Assembly (NCBI GenBank): GCA_009838525.1
Contig: VXRJ01000018.1
Span: 728,346-792,345, forward strand
From: Acidobacteriota bacterium
Lineage (GTDB): Bacteria > Acidobacteriota > Vicinamibacteria > Vicinamibacterales > UBA8438
Direction: 5' to 3'
DNA length: 64,000 nt
In this document: positions 36,051-48,164 of the stretch, piece by piece
How positions within the stretch are numbered: the first letter of the stretch is position 1
Layout of the letters: each line of letters begins with the position of its first letter
Position numbers and translations under genes: made by a program
The notes under the pieces: generated by a model
The model's input: only the letters and a program-made list of their open reading frames with translations
What the model was told of the DNA's origin: nothing
Database searches by the model: none

Positions 36051-38978
36051 ATGCTGGACACCGTCCTTGCGAAGGTCTTCGGCACACAGAACCAGCGGGA
36101 TCTCAAGCGCGTCCAGCCACTCGTTACCCGAATCGGCGAACGCGAATCCGACGTGCGGGCGTGCTCCGACGCCGAGTTGCGCTCCCACACCAACACGTTC
36201 CGCGAGCAGATCGACCAGGGGGCGACACTCGACGACCTTCTGATCGACGCTTTCGCGGTGGTGCGCGAGGCGGGTCGGCGCGTGCTGGCGATGCGCCATT
36301 TCGACGTGCAGTTGATCGGCGGCATCATGCTGCACCGCGGCAAGATCGCAGAGATGAAGACCGGCGAGGGTAAGACGCTGGTTGCCACGCTCGCCGCCTA
36401 CCTCAACGCGCTCGACGGCGGCGGCGTCCATGTCGTCACCGTGAACGACTACCTCGCCCGGCGCGACGCGGAATGGATGGGACGGATCTACCGCTTCCTC
36501 GGCATGACCGTCGGCGTCGTTCAGCACGACCTGCGGGACCACCAGCGGCGCGAGGCCTACGAGTCGGACATCACGTACGGCACGAACAACGAGTTCGGGT
36601 TCGACTACCTACGGGACAACATGAAGTTCGACCTGTCCCAGTTTGTCCAGCGGGGGCACCGCTACGCGATCGTCGACGAAGTGGACAGCATCCTCATCGA
36701 CGAGGCGCGCACCCCGCTGATCATCTCCGGGCCCGCCCAGCAATCAACGGAGCTCTACTACGAAGTTGATCGGATTATCCCGCGACTCAAGCCTGGCGCG
36801 GTCACCCAGGGCAACGTCCCGGCGGAGCGGCGGGAGGAACTCGAGGACACGGGCGACTTCCTGATCGACGAGAAACACAAGACGGTAACCCTGACCGAGA
36901 GCGGAATGGCCATCTGCGAAAAACTGCTGGGCCACCGCCTGCAACCTGGCGGTCTCTACGATCCGGTCAACATGCCGCTCTTGCATCACGTCAACCAGGC
37001 GCTCCGGGCCCACTCGCTGTACGAACGCGACGTCGACTACATGGTGAAGGACGGCCAAGTCGTGATCGTCGACGAATTCACCGGCCGGCTTATGCCGGGA
37101 CGCCGCTGGAGCGACGGTCTGCATCAGGCGGTGGAAGCGAAGGAGAAGGTGAAGATCGAGCGGGAGAACCAGACGCTCGCCACCGTCACATTCCAGAACT
37201 ACTTCCGCAAGTACGACAAGCTGGCCGGCATGACCGGCACGGCCGAGACCGAGGCGACCGAGTTCGCGAAGATCTATGAGCTGGACGTTTTCTCGGTCCC
37301 GACCAACCGACCCCTCATCCGGATCGAGGAACCAGATCTGATCTACCGGACGTCGCGGGAGAAATACGACGCGATCGTCGAGGACGTCATCGCCACGCAG
37401 GAGGCGGGACGCCCGGTACTGGTCGGGACCGTATCGATCGAGAAGTCGGAACGGCTTTCCGGCTTGTTGAAGCGTCGCGGCGTCAAGCACACGGTGCTCA
37501 ACGCGAAGTACCACGACAAGGAGGCGGAGATCGTCGCGCAGGCGGGACGCGAGGGAACGGTGACGATCGCCACCAACATGGCGGGACGCGGCACGGACAT
37601 TCTCCTTGGCGGCAACCCGGAACACATGGCGCGCCGCCAGGCGCTCGCGGAAGAGGTGGCCGAGAGGCTGCCCGCGGGCGAGCAGAAGTTCGTTGACGAC
37701 GAAGAGTTCGCGTATTTCTCCCACGACGGCTTCTACCGCGTGCCCAGAGCCGACTGGGATCGGATCTTCACGCACGTCAGGGCGGAAACGGGCTCCGAAC
37801 ACACCGGCGTCGTCGAGGCGGGTGGACTGCACATCATTGGCACCGAGAGGCACGAGGCCCGGCGGATAGACAACCAGCTCCGGGGCCGCGCCGGACGACA
37901 GGGAGACCCCGGATCCTCCCGCTTCTACCTGTCGCTCGAGGACGACCTGATGCGCATCTTCGGCTCGGACAAGATCCAGGGACTGATGGATCGCCTCGGC
38001 ATGGAGGAAGGCGTGCCGATCGAGCACGGCATGGTGACCAAGGCCATCGAGCGGGCGCAGAAGCAGGTGGAAGGCCAGCACTTCTCCGTGCGCAAGCACC
38101 TGCTCGAGTACGACGACGTGATGAACAAGCAGCGCGAGAACGTGTACGCGCTTCGGCGTGAGTTGCTCGACAACCGGATTCGACTGGAAGACTACGAAGA
38201 GCCCGTCAGCGCGCACGAGTACCTCCTGATACTCGCGGAGGGGTTGATCGACGAGATCATCGAAGACTACTGCGGCCCCGATACGGAGCCGGAAGAATGG
38301 GACCTGCCGGCCGTCGTGCAACGGGTCGGCGATCTCTTCGGCCTCGACGAGGAGACGCGCGCCGCGTTCGATCTCAGCGACAAGAGCCCGGACGAAATGC
38401 GCGATCTGCTCTGGGGCGCAGCACGGACGGCGTACGAAACAAAGTCCGAGAATATCGACGAAGCCATCATGCAGCGTGTGGAACGTGACGTCATGCTGCA
38501 GGTCGTGGACACGCAGTGGAAGGACCACCTGTACGGTCTCGACCACCTGAAGGAGGGGATCAGTCTCCGCGGCTATGGTCAGCGCAACCCGCTCGTGGAA
38601 TACAAGCGGGAGAGCTTCGCGATGTTCCAGGCCATGAAGGAGCGGATTGACGAAGAGACCGTTCGCTACCTCTGGCGGATCCGGCCGGTCGTGCGCGAAC
38701 CCGACGAAACCGACAGCGGCCTGCAGCGGCCGATACCGGCACGCCCGTCGACGCCTCTTTCGTTCAATGATCCCGGCGCGGCGGAACCGGCGTTCGCGGC
38801 CGCGGGCGCGGCCGTGAGCGCGGGTGGCCCCGGTGGGCGCGGCCGACCGCGCCCCGCACGGGTCGGTGGCGACGACGCGCCGGTGGTGACGGTGCGGCGC
38901 GACTCGCCGAAGGTGGGACGGAACGATCCGTGCCCCTGCGGCAGTGGAAAGAAGTACAAGAAGTGCTGCGGGGCATGA
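36051..38978 (+). CDS. secA: Preprotein translocase ATPase SecA
   Basis: A 975-residue motor that drives preproteins through SecYEG. Walker A MKTGEGKT lies near 102-109 and [20 protein letters not shown] is the DEAD-box region. The preprotein cross-linking domain, NBD2 ([14 protein letters not shown]) and the helical scaffold and wing domains follow in order. A Gly/Ala/Pro-rich linker leads to the zinc-binding tail [15 protein letters not shown], which contacts SecB or ribosomes. I start at ATG 36051; a GTG one codon earlier is possible. The length is at the upper end for the family because of an insertion near residues 550-590. Confidence 0.97.
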   Translation: MLDTVLAKVFGTQNQRDLKRVQPLVTRIGERESDVRACSDAELRSHTNTFREQIDQGATLDDLLIDAFAVVREAGRRVLAMRHFDVQLIGGIMLHRGKIAEMKTGEGKTLVATLAAYLNALDGGGVHVVTVNDYLARRDAEWMGRIYRFLGMTVGVVQHDLRDHQRREAYESDITYGTNNEFGFDYLRDNMKFDLSQFVQRGHRYAIVDEVDSILIDEARTPLIISGPAQQSTELYYEVDRIIPRLKPGAVTQGNVPAERREELEDTGDFLIDEKHKTVTLTESGMAICEKLLGHRLQPGGLYDPVNMPLLHHVNQALRAHSLYERDVDYMVKDGQVVIVDEFTGRLMPGRRWSDGLHQAVEAKEKVKIERENQTLATVTFQNYFRKYDKLAGMTGTAETEATEFAKIYELDVFSVPTNRPLIRIEEPDLIYRTSREKYDAIVEDVIATQEAGRPVLVGTVSIEKSERLSGLLKRRGVKHTVLNAKYHDKEAEIVAQAGREGTVTIATNMAGRGTDILLGGNPEHMARRQALAEEVAERLPAGEQKFVDDEEFAYFSHDGFYRVPRADWDRIFTHVRAETGSEHTGVVEAGGLHIIGTERHEARRIDNQLRGRAGRQGDPGSSRFYLSLEDDLMRIFGSDKIQGLMDRLGMEEGVPIEHGMVTKAIERAQKQVEGQHFSVRKHLLEYDDVMNKQRENVYALRRELLDNRIRLEDYEEPVSAHEYLLILAEGLIDEIIEDYCGPDTEPEEWDLPAVVQRVGDLFGLDEETRAAFDLSDKSPDEMRDLLWGAARTAYETKSENIDEAIMQRVERDVMLQVVDTQWKDHLYGLDHLKEGISLRGYGQRNPLVEYKRESFAMFQAMKERIDEETVRYLWRIRPVVREPDETDSGLQRPIPARPSTPLSFNDPGAAEPAFAAAGAAVSAGGPGGRGRPRPARVGGDDAPVVTVRRDSPKVGRNDPCPCGSGKKYKKCCGA

Positions 38979-38987
38979 CGGAGGTGA

Positions 38988-40532
<1,545 letters not shown>

Positions 40533-40545
40533 GTCCAGTGGGTGC

Positions 40546-40599
40546 GCCGGCGTCCACGCCGGCATCGACTGTTGTCCTCAGGCCGGCCTGGAGGCCGGC
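40546..40599. repeat. paired perfect palindromes between guaB and tsaE
   Basis: Two 8-bp-stem hairpins with 2-base loops: GCCGGCGT-CC-ACGCCGGC (40546-40563) and GCCGGCCT-GG-AGGCCGGC (40582-40599). They share the GCCGGC core and sit in the 72-base gap between convergent genes. They could serve as a bidirectional transcription barrier, although no U-tract follows, or be a REP-like element. Confidence 0.6.
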
Positions 40600-40604
40600 G
40601 AACC

Positions 40605-41036
40605 TTAACAGCCCGTGGTGTTGATCCTCACGGTTCGGTCGTCACCTCCGCCATCGTCGATCCGTACCTGGATCGCACCCGCCGGAGCCACCGCCAGACG
40701 GTCTGCCCACTCCACCGCCACGATGACGTCGCCGGCGGCCAACTCAAGCAGGTGCGGCTCGAACGCCACCGTCTCTGCCGTGCTCAACCGGTACAGGTCG
40801 ACATGGTGGACGGTGCGTCGTCCCGCGTACTCCTGGGCCAGCACGAACGTTGGGCTGCTCACGTCGTCAGGCGACCCGCCGGCACCCTCTACCAAGCCGC
40901 GAACGAACGCAGTCTTGCCGGCCCCCAACTCCCCGTAGAGCAGTACCGTCGCCGGAACGCCGTCGTCGAGTGATGCCGCGAAGTCGCGCGCGATGCGGTA
41001 CGTGTCGTCCTCGGAATGGCTCTCGTGAATCACCAA
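40605..41036 (-). CDS. tsaE: tRNA threonylcarbamoyladenosine biosynthesis ATPase TsaE
   Basis: A 143-residue P-loop protein needed with TsaB and TsaD for t6A37 modification of tRNAs reading ANN codons. Walker A is GELGAGKT at residues 35-42, and SSPTFVLAQEY and VHHVDLYRL are family signatures. VEWADRL is the Walker B-like segment. Length is slightly short but normal. It overlaps the end of nnrDE by 7 bases on the same strand. Its last codons lie in one copy of the dispersed 12-mer repeat, so the C-terminal TTGC may derive from that repeat. Confidence 0.94.
   Translation of the reverse strand: MVIHESHSEDDTYRIARDFAASLDDGVPATVLLYGELGAGKTAFVRGLVEGAGGSPDDVSSPTFVLAQEYAGRRTVHHVDLYRLSTAETVAFEPHLLELAAGDVIVAVEWADRLAVAPAGAIQVRIDDGGGDDRTVRINTTGC
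40609..40620 (+). repeat. dispersed 12-mer CAGCCCGTGGTG (copy 3)
   Basis: Identical to the copies at 4440-4451 and 33520-33531 in the same orientation. It overlaps the last codons of tsaE, next to the paired palindromes. Confidence 0.45.
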
Positions 41037-42640
41037 GCGTCGACCGCCTCCCCCCGTTCGAGCATCGCCGTCGCCAGACCGAGCCGGACCGCGATGTCAC
41101 CCGCAATCAGGCCGGTCTGCCCCATGTCCCGCGCAGCCAGATCTCCCGCGAGGCCATGCAGGTAAACGGCGAGTGCGACGGCCTCGGCAAGGTCGTTCAT
41201 CTGGCCGATCCAGCCCGCGATGGCTCCGGTCAGCACGTCGCCACTCCCGCCGGTCGCCATCCCGGGGTTGCCGGTTGCATTGATCCGGACGGTGCCGTCC
41301 GGGGAAGCAATCACGGTCCGTGCTCCCTTCAGAACGACGGTGACTTCGTGTTCCTGCGCGAACGCGCTGGCGATCCCAAGCCGATTCCGTTCCACCGCCC
41401 CGCTCGAGGTGCCAGCCAGCCGCGCCATTTCGCCGGCATGGGGCGTGATCACTAGTGGGCTGCCCCTGCGGCCGCGCAGTCGTCTTGGCGTTTCGGCACA
41501 GACGTTGAGTGCGTCCGCATCCAGCACGAGCGGCACCGAACTCTCTCGATCGATCAGCGCCTGCACCAACTTCGTCGTTCCCTTGCCAGTACCGAGTCCC
41601 GGGCCGGCGGCGATCACGTCCCATTTACCGGCCAACAGCTCGGCCAGGCCCTTTCGGCCAATCGTGCCGTCACGCTCCGGCAGGGCGTGCGTCATGTACT
41701 CCGGGATGGAGGCGACCAGCGCCTGACACGACGCCGGCGTCGCCACTGTTACAAGGCCCGCGCCCGCCCGAAGGGCGCCAAGGCCAGCCAGCCGCGCCGC
41801 CCCGGTCTTCCCGCGTGAACCCGCGACTATCGCGACACGGCCGAACATTCCCTTGTGGGCGTCAACCCTGCGTCTGGGCATCCACAACCGGAGTTCGGAT
41901 CCGGTCATCAGGTCAATCCGCGGGCCGTCAAGGGCATTGACGACGTCAGGCGGAATCCCGATGTCGGCCACCTTGAGCGCACCGATTTCATCCGGGTGGA
42001 GGAGCAACGCGAGCTTCGGCGCGGCAAGCGTGACGGTAAGCGCCGCCCGGACAGAGAGCGCCCGTGCGTCCACGTCCACCGGACCATCTCCGTCCTTGCG
42101 GGCCTCCACCCTGGGCGCCTGCTCCAGCAGGCCCGACGGGACATCGATCGACACCACCGGCCGCCCCGACGCGTTGACATCCGAAACGGCCCGCGCCAGC
42201 GTACCCGCGAGCGGCCGGTTCAAACCGGTGCCCACGAGGGCATCGACGATGAGCGACGATGACGGAAGGCGCGCCGCCGAACCGCCCCAGGCGGTCTCCT
42301 CCTCCACCTCCGCGATCGACACGCCGGCGCTTCGCGCCCGCTCGAGCATCTCGCGCGCGTCGCCGGCGATGTCCTCGATCCGTCCGAGCAGGACGCCCGC
42401 GATGTCCTGCAGGCCGCGCTCCCGCAGGAGGCGCGCCACGACCCAGCCATCGCCGCCGTTGTTGCCCCGCCCGCAGAGTACGGTCACCGGCCCGCCGTCC
42501 AGCCGTTCCGACAGCCGATCGTCAATCGCCGCGACGACTTCGCGGCCCGCCCGCTCCATCAACTCGAGCGACGGCACGCCCCGTTCGTCTATCGTCAGCC
42601 GGTCCGCCTCGCGCATCTGCGTCGCTGTCACGACACGCAT
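41030..42640 (-). CDS. Bifunctional NAD(P)H-hydrate repair enzyme
   Basis: A 536-residue fusion of NAD(P)HX epimerase (N-terminal YjeF_N, about 1-220) and ADP/ATP-dependent NAD(P)HX dehydratase (C-terminal ribokinase-like, about 235-525), the NnrE-NnrD arrangement of E. coli YjeF. VLCGRGNNGGDGWVVAR is the epimerase signature. VITPHAGEMARL and GSGDVLTGAIAGWIG mark the dehydratase. It repairs hydrated nicotinamide cofactors. The start ATG at 42640 gives MRVVTATQMREAD, as expected. It overlaps tsaE downstream, an association common in bacteria. Confidence 0.95.
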   Translation of the reverse strand: MRVVTATQMREADRLTIDERGVPSLELMERAGREVVAAIDDRLSERLDGGPVTVLCGRGNNGGDGWVVARLLRERGLQDIAGVLLGRIEDIAGDAREMLERARSAGVSIAEVEEETAWGGSAARLPSSSLIVDALVGTGLNRPLAGTLARAVSDVNASGRPVVSIDVPSGLLEQAPRVEARKDGDGPVDVDARALSVRAALTVTLAAPKLALLLHPDEIGALKVADIGIPPDVVNALDGPRIDLMTGSELRLWMPRRRVDAHKGMFGRVAIVAGSRGKTGAARLAGLGALRAGAGLVTVATPASCQALVASIPEYMTHALPERDGTIGRKGLAELLAGKWDVIAAGPGLGTGKGTTKLVQALIDRESSVPLVLDADALNVCAETPRRLRGRRGSPLVITPHAGEMARLAGTSSGAVERNRLGIASAFAQEHEVTVVLKGARTVIASPDGTVRINATGNPGMATGGSGDVLTGAIAGWIGQMNDLAEAVALAVYLHGLAGDLAARDMGQTGLIAGDIAVRLGLATAMLERGEAVDAW

Positions 42641-42688
42641 GACTCGATCCTATCCGGTCGGCGATAATTCGCTGATCCGTCACTACAC

Positions 42689-43585
42689 ATGGAGATAGCG
42701 GTCAACGTCAACGGCCGGATCAGCGAGGGACGCGAGGCCACCGTGCCCGCGCTCGACTACGGCTACCTCTTCGGCGACGGCGTCTACGAGACGTTGCGAA
42801 CGTACAATCGGCGTCCCTTTCTCTTCGACCGGCACCTCGCGAGGTTCAGGGCGTCGGCCGAGCAGCTCGCCTTGTCCATGCCGCTCGATGCCACGGCGTG
42901 GGAGGCGCGGCTCGCCGAGACGATGCGAGCCCTCGATCATGACGGAGAAGTCACGATCCGGCTGCTGCTGACCCGCGGCCTGGGAGACTTCACGTACAAC
43001 CCGGCTGCATGCCCCTCCCCTACCGCCGTGATCATTGTCCGGCCCGTCGCCGAAGTGCCCTCGGCTCATGTCAGGCACGGGATCACGATCCGAATCTCGT
43101 CCGTTATCCGGAACCACCCGCGGGCTCTGAGTCCCCGAATCAAGTCGAACAACCTGTTGAACAACATCCTGGCGATGCAGGAAGCGATCCAGCACGGAGC
43201 CGGCGAGGCGCTGCTCCTCAATGACCGGGGCGAGCTGACGGAGTGCGCTCAGTCGAATATCTTCTTGGTGCTGGACGGGACGGCGCTGACGCCACCCCTG
43301 GGCGCCGGTCTCCTCGAAGGCGTCACGCGCAATTTCCTCTTCGAGGTCGGCGAAGCGGCCAGCGTACCGGTTCGAGAGCAGACGCTCCGGCCGGAACATC
43401 TCGCGAACGCCGACGAACTATTCGTTACGAGCACAACGCGCGAGGTGCTCGGCGTCACACGTGTCGACGAAACCGAATACAGCCAAGGCCGCCCCGGCCC
43501 GATCACGACGAAGCTCGCGGTCGAATTCCGGCGACTAGCCCACGGGACTACTCCCATGCCTCGACCGGCGGACAGGCGCAGATGA
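42689..43585 (+). CDS. Class IV PLP aminotransferase (IlvE/PabC/Dat type)
   Basis: A 298-residue fold-type IV PLP enzyme. [20 protein letters not shown] is the N-terminal signature, the PLP lysine lies in [13 protein letters not shown], and [13 protein letters not shown] is the conserved phosphate/PLP-edge segment. It could be a branched-chain aminotransferase, 4-amino-4-deoxychorismate lyase or D-amino-acid transaminase; the sequence alone does not settle this. SNNLLNN in place of the common TLNYL/NYLPN may favour PabC- or Dat-like activity. Its 3' end overlaps convergent gcvP by 38 bases. It is divergent from nnrDE. Confidence 0.85.
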   Translation: MEIAVNVNGRISEGREATVPALDYGYLFGDGVYETLRTYNRRPFLFDRHLARFRASAEQLALSMPLDATAWEARLAETMRALDHDGEVTIRLLLTRGLGDFTYNPAACPSPTAVIIVRPVAEVPSAHVRHGITIRISSVIRNHPRALSPRIKSNNLLNNILAMQEAIQHGAGEALLLNDRGELTECAQSNIFLVLDGTALTPPLGAGLLEGVTRNFLFEVGEAASVPVREQTLRPEHLANADELFVTSTTREVLGVTRVDETEYSQGRPGPITTKLAVEFRRLAHGTTPMPRPADRRR

Positions 43586-46436
43586 GGTTCCGGTCGCCCC
43601 GGGCGTCGTCAATCCGGCTCACCGGTGGCCAGAACTTGCGGGCGGCAACGAACCGTAGCGGATACGCCGCCTGCTGCCGCGAGTACGGATGAGACCAGTC
43701 GTCGGCCGTGACATCAGCCGCCGGATGCGGCGCATTCACGAGAACGTTGTCGTCCCGATTCGCGCGGCCGTCGGCGACCGCCCGGATCTCCTCGCGGATG
43801 GCCAGCATCGCGGCGCAGAAGCGATCCAACTCGTCGAGCGGCTCACTCTCGGTCGGCTCCACCATAAGGGTTCCAGGCACCGGAAAAGACACCGTCGGCG
43901 CGTGAAAGCCATAGTCCATGAGCCGCTTGGCCACATCCTGAGCGGTGACGCCGCTCGACTCGCGCAGTGGGCGGAGATCGAAAATCAGCTCGTGCGCAAC
44001 GCGGCCGTTGGGGCGCGTGTAGAGGACATCGTAGGCTGATTCCAGACGCGACTTGATGTAGTTCGCGTTGAGCAGCGCGTAACGGGCTGCGTCCGTAACG
44101 CCGTCGCGGCCCAGCATGCGGATGTAGGCGTACGAGATCAGCAGAATGCTCGCGCTCCCCCACGGTGCCGCCGCAACTGGCGCAATGCCGCCGTCGGCAT
44201 TCTCAACGGCCAGGGGATGCCGCGGCAGGTACTCCGCCAGGTGCCGCGCGACCGCAATCGGTCCCATGCCAGGTCCGCCACCCCCATGCGGTATCGCAAA
44301 GGTCTTGTGCAGGTTGAGATGGCAGACGTCGGCACCGATCCGGGCCGGGGATGTGAGCCCCACCTGGGCATTTAGGTTGGCGCCATCCATGTAGACCTGG
44401 CCGCCCTCCTGGTGAACGGTGTCGCATATTTCCCGTATCGCCTCTTCGAATACGCCGTGAGTGGAGGGATACGTAATCATCAGCGCGCTCAGGCGGGATC
44501 CGTGCGCGGCGGCCTGTTCACGCAGGTGCTCCAGATCAACATTCCCGTCGCCGTCGCACCGGACGATTACCGGTTCGAGTCCCGCCATGGCCGCGCTCGC
44601 CGGGTTCGTGCCGTGAGCGGAGGCGGGAATCAGGACGACGTTTCGTTCGGATTGTCCCCGTGCCTGATGGTATGCCCGGATCGCAAGCAGCCCGGCGAAT
44701 TCCCCCTGCGCGCCGGAATTGGGCTGCAGCGAGACCGCCTCGAAGCCGGTAATCGCGCAGAGCATCGCCTGGAGTTCATCGACGATCTGCTGATAGCCGG
44801 CCGCCTGCGACGCAGGCGCATACGGATGGACGCGGCCGAACGCCGGCCATGTCACAGGCAGCATCTCCGCGGCCGCGTTCAGCTTCATCGTGCAGGAGCC
44901 AAGCGGAATCATTGACGTGTCGAGACCGAGGTCCTTCCGTTCGAGCTGCTTCAGGAACCGCGTCATCTGAAGCTCGGAGTGGTGACTGTTGAAGACCGGA
45001 TGCGTCAGGAACGGCGTGACTCGCTGCAGCGCGGCCGGCCAATCAGGAGGCGCCTCGTCTCCAACGACGCCGGCGACGGCGGTATTCGTTTCGCTTCCCG
45101 CGGCCCGGGCAAAGCAGTCGACGATCGCAGCGACATCCGCCTCGGTCACCGTTTCGTCAAGCGAGATCCCGACGTCGCCGTCGCCGTGGTACCGGAGGTT
45201 GATTCGCGCCGTCTCCGCCACCGCGCGAACGCGTGAAGTCGTGCGGCTCCCACTCGTAGCGATCCGGAGCGTGTCGAAGAACGCGTCATTGCGCTGAGAA
45301 AAGCCCAGCGACCCGAGGCGGCCCGCCAGCCCGCGAGTCAGCCCATGAACGCGCCGAGCGATCCGGCGCAAGCCCTCCGGTCCGTGCCAGACGGCGTACA
45401 TACCCGCGACGTTCGCCAGGAGCGCCTGTGCCGTGCAGATGTTCGATGTCGCGCGCTCACGCCGGATGTGCTGCTCGCGCGTCTGCAGCGCCATGCGGTA
45501 CGCCGTCCGTCCGCGCGAATCGACCGAAACACCGATCAGCCGCCCCGGCATCTGACGCGCGTGGCGCTTCTGCGTCGCGAAGAACGCAGCGTGCGGTCCT
45601 CCGCCGCCGACCGGCACACCGAAACGCTGTGCGCTCCCGACGACGACGTCAGCACCCGACTCGCCCGGCGGGGTCAACAGGGTCAACGCCAGCAGGTCGG
45701 AGGCCACCGCCACGAGCGCGCCCGCATCACGGGCCCATCCGGTCACCGGTCGCAAGTCGCGCAGGCGTCCCGACGCATCGGGGGACTGCGCGAGGATTCC
45801 GAAGACACCATCGGGTGCCCCTTCGGCGGTGGGCGCATCGATTTGGTGGAGACGATCCGGGTCAAACAGCTCGACGCGAATACCCAGCGGCTCGGCCCGG
45901 CCACGGATGACGGCGATAGTCTGGGGGAAACAGTCGGCCGACACCAGGAATCGGTTCGCGCGACGCCGGTGCTGGGCCTGGAGTCGGTGCAGCATGGCCA
46001 TCGCCTCTGCCGCGGCGGTCGCCTCATCCAGCAGGGACGCGTTCGCCACTTCCATGCCGGTCAGGTCCTCGACCATTGTCTGGAAGGTCAGGAGCGCCTC
46101 GAGTCTCCCCTGCGCCACCTCCGCCTGGTAAGGCGTGTAGGGCGTGTACCAGCCCGGCTGCTCCAGCATGTTGCGCAGCAGTACCGGCGGCGTCACGGTG
46201 CCGTAGTAGCCGAGGCCGATGTACGACCGCCAGCGCTCGTTGCGCTCGGCTAGGCGGCTCATCCGTTCAAGGAACGCCGCCTCCGATTCGGCCGGTGGGA
46301 GATCCAGCGGACCATCGAGGCGGATGGTGGACGGCACGACCTCATCCGTCAGGGCGTCAAGGGACGGTGCGCCGACCGCCTGCAGCATCGCGTCCAGGTC
46401 GGACCGGCGCGGGCCAATGTGACGGGCTGCGAACAT
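43548..46436 (-). CDS. gcvP: Glycine dehydrogenase (decarboxylating), P protein
   Basis: A 962-residue single-chain P protein that decarboxylates glycine and loads the aminomethyl group on GcvH lipoate. The PLP lysine lies in [20 protein letters not shown] in the C-terminal half, with GSCTMKLN and [19 protein letters not shown] nearby. The N-terminal half (FIGLGYY-like [31 protein letters not shown]) keeps the same fold, so this is the fused form and not the two-subunit type. Start ATG 46436 overlaps the gcvH stop by one base. It is last in the gcvT-gcvH-gcvP operon. Confidence 0.96.
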   Translation of the reverse strand: MFAARHIGPRRSDLDAMLQAVGAPSLDALTDEVVPSTIRLDGPLDLPPAESEAAFLERMSRLAERNERWRSYIGLGYYGTVTPPVLLRNMLEQPGWYTPYTPYQAEVAQGRLEALLTFQTMVEDLTGMEVANASLLDEATAAAEAMAMLHRLQAQHRRRANRFLVSADCFPQTIAVIRGRAEPLGIRVELFDPDRLHQIDAPTAEGAPDGVFGILAQSPDASGRLRDLRPVTGWARDAGALVAVASDLLALTLLTPPGESGADVVVGSAQRFGVPVGGGGPHAAFFATQKRHARQMPGRLIGVSVDSRGRTAYRMALQTREQHIRRERATSNICTAQALLANVAGMYAVWHGPEGLRRIARRVHGLTRGLAGRLGSLGFSQRNDAFFDTLRIATSGSRTTSRVRAVAETARINLRYHGDGDVGISLDETVTEADVAAIVDCFARAAGSETNTAVAGVVGDEAPPDWPAALQRVTPFLTHPVFNSHHSELQMTRFLKQLERKDLGLDTSMIPLGSCTMKLNAAAEMLPVTWPAFGRVHPYAPASQAAGYQQIVDELQAMLCAITGFEAVSLQPNSGAQGEFAGLLAIRAYHQARGQSERNVVLIPASAHGTNPASAAMAGLEPVIVRCDGDGNVDLEHLREQAAAHGSRLSALMITYPSTHGVFEEAIREICDTVHQEGGQVYMDGANLNAQVGLTSPARIGADVCHLNLHKTFAIPHGGGGPGMGPIAVARHLAEYLPRHPLAVENADGGIAPVAAAPWGSASILLISYAYIRMLGRDGVTDAARYALLNANYIKSRLESAYDVLYTRPNGRVAHELIFDLRPLRESSGVTAQDVAKRLMDYGFHAPTVSFPVPGTLMVEPTESEPLDELDRFCAAMLAIREEIRAVADGRANRDDNVLVNAPHPAADVTADDWSHPYSRQQAAYPLRFVAARKFWPPVSRIDDARGDRNLICACPPVEAWE

Positions 46437-46816
46437 CACGCGACGCCGATCAGCGCACGGTAGCCGTCGGCGTCCATGAGGTCGTCCGCCTGCGACGGGT
46501 CATCCACGGCAATCGAAACCATCCAGGCGCCATGCGGATCCTGGTTGACCGACTCGGGCTGATCCTGAAGCGTGCCGTTCACTTCGACGACACGGCCGCT
46601 CATCGGGGCATACAGGTCGGAGACCGCCTTCACCGATTCAATCGACCCGAACTGTTCGCCCTTCGTCAACGTGGCGCCCGGCTCGGGGAGATCAACGAAC
46701 ACGACGTCGCCCAGTTGTTGCTGCGCGTAGTCGGTGACGCCGATGCGTCCGGTCTCCCCCTCGATCCGGATCCACTCATGGTCTTTCGTGTAGCGCAAGT
46801 CGGTCGGATAACTCAT
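46436..46816 (-). CDS. gcvH: Glycine cleavage system H protein
   Basis: A 126-residue lipoyl carrier shuttling the aminomethyl intermediate between P, T and L proteins. The lipoylated Lys63 lies in [38 protein letters not shown] is the standard start. Length is normal. It overlaps both neighbours by 1-4 bases. Confidence 0.97.
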   Translation of the reverse strand: MSYPTDLRYTKDHEWIRIEGETGRIGVTDYAQQQLGDVVFVDLPEPGATLTKGEQFGSIESVKAVSDLYAPMSGRVVEVNGTLQDQPESVNQDPHGAWMVSIAVDDPSQADDLMDADGYRALIGVA

Positions 46817-47958
46817 CGTGGCCTCCGATAGAACGGCATCCGGACTACCCGCGCGCGCAGGCGCGTTCCCCGAACGTCGATCAGCAGCTCGGTATCGCGC
46901 TTCGCCAGTGGCGCCGGAACGTACGCCATGCCGATGGCCTTCTTCAGATGCGGTGTCAACGTACCGCTGGTCACGCAGCCGATCGCATCGTCCGCACCAT
47001 CGCCGTCGCCGGCATAAACGCCGCAGCCGTGGCGCGCGATCCCACGGTCGATCATCTCGAAACCGACAAGACGCCGCCGCGGCCCCGCATCTCTTTCGGC
47101 TGCCAGCGCCTCGCGCCCAATGAACGGTCCCTTCTCCCAGTTGACCAGCCAGCCCAGACCCGCTTCCAGCAGCGTCGTGGTCCGGTCCATGTCCTGCCCG
47201 TGCAGGCGCATCCCGGCTTCCAGCCGGAGTGTGTCGCGAGCACCCAGACCCGCGGGAACCAAGCCGTCTTCCTCACCCGCCCCAAGCACGCTGGTCCAGA
47301 CCGCGTCGGCCGCCGCCGGGGCGACGAGGAGTTCGAAGCCGTCCTCTCCCGTATAGCCGGTCCGCGCAATCGTCGCGCGGGCGTTCGCCACTTCACCGGT
47401 TGCAAACCCAAAGGTGGGAACCGCCCGCAGCTCGACGCCGGTGAGCGGCTGCAGGATCGCCTCGGCGCGTGGCCCCTGCAGCGCAAGCAACGCATACCGT
47501 GCGCTCGTATCGATGACGATAGCGTCACTAGGTTTGCCTTCTCCGCCCGCCGCGAGGGAGTCCCGGATCCAACGCAGGTCAGTCTCGACGTTGGCGGCGT
47601 TCACGACCAGCAGGAAGTGATCGGGCGCCAGACGATATATCACGAGATCGTCAACGACCGTCCCCTCCCGTGTCGTCAGCGCCGAATACTGCGCCTGCCC
47701 TACCTCCAGCCGGCCCGCGTCGTTGGCGGTGACTCGCTGCAGCGCGGCGGGCGCATCCGCGCCAGCCAGCTCCAGCTCTCCCATGTGGCTCACGTCGAAG
47801 AGGCCGGCCGCAGTCCGCACCGCCTCGTGTTCTGCCGCGATACCGGCATACTGCAGTGGCATCTCCCAACCGCCGAACGGCACGATTCGGGCTCCAAGCG
47901 CCACGTGGCGCGAGTAGAGAGGCGTTCTCCGCGGGATATCGGCCGGCGTCCAGGCCAT
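46813..47958 (-). CDS. gcvT: Aminomethyltransferase, glycine cleavage T protein
   Basis: A 381-residue tetrahydrofolate-dependent enzyme that releases ammonia and makes 5,10-methylene-THF from the GcvH-bound aminomethyl group. RTPLYSRHVALGARIVPFGG and FDVSHMGELEL are the N-terminal signatures, followed by ITRTGYTGEDGFEL-like IARTGYTGEDGFEL and ARDTLRLEAGMRLHGQDM. First gene of the gcvTHP operon. A promoter candidate lies 55 bases upstream. I searched its leader by eye for a glycine riboswitch and saw none. The L protein is not encoded here. Confidence 0.96.
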   Translation of the reverse strand: MAWTPADIPRRTPLYSRHVALGARIVPFGGWEMPLQYAGIAAEHEAVRTAAGLFDVSHMGELELAGADAPAALQRVTANDAGRLEVGQAQYSALTTREGTVVDDLVIYRLAPDHFLLVVNAANVETDLRWIRDSLAAGGEGKPSDAIVIDTSARYALLALQGPRAEAILQPLTGVELRAVPTFGFATGEVANARATIARTGYTGEDGFELLVAPAAADAVWTSVLGAGEEDGLVPAGLGARDTLRLEAGMRLHGQDMDRTTTLLEAGLGWLVNWEKGPFIGREALAAERDAGPRRRLVGFEMIDRGIARHGCGVYAGDGDGADDAIGCVTSGTLTPHLKKAIGMAYVPAPLAKRDTELLIDVRGTRLRARVVRMPFYRRPR

Positions 47959-48012
47959 CGGTGTGGGAAGGGTCCGTCGCCCACGGCAGCGGACCGTGCA
48001 AGGGACGGCGTA

Positions 48013-48041
48013 ACCCTACTACGCACCCGCTACCCGGTCAA
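48013..48041 (-). promoter_or_regulatory. candidate promoter of gcvTHP
   Basis: Minus-strand TTGACC (48036-48041), a 17-nt spacer and TAGGGT (48013-48018) lie 55 bases upstream of the gcvT ATG. The -10 match is moderate. Confidence 0.4.
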
Positions 48042-48090
48042 GAATCTGCGGGGTCGGGGTATCATTGAGCGAGTCCGTTGCGTGGCCCGT

Positions 48091-48123
48091 TCGTTTTGTA
48101 AACGATCGGCAGGCGGTAGCGCT
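48091..48123 (+). promoter_or_regulatory. candidate ECF promoter and inverted repeat before sigma gene
   Basis: A perfect inverted repeat TCGTTT-TGT-AAACGA occupies 48091-48105. Overlapping it, GTAAAC (48098-48103), a 16-nt spacer and CGCT (48120-48123) resemble an ECF-type -35/-10 pair. The same geometry (GAACC, 16 nt, CGTC, both with TAG just before the CG) occurs before tolC at 51240-51264. This suggests autoregulation but is speculative. Confidence 0.3.
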
Positions 48124-48164
48124 CTATACAAGGAAGACGGGCTGCGACTGCATCTGCATCGACC

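Noticed and set aside
47959-48164. Glycine riboswitch upstream of gcvT
   Set aside because: I looked for the conserved aptamer cores on the minus strand and found none; only a promoter-like pair and short hairpins are visible.
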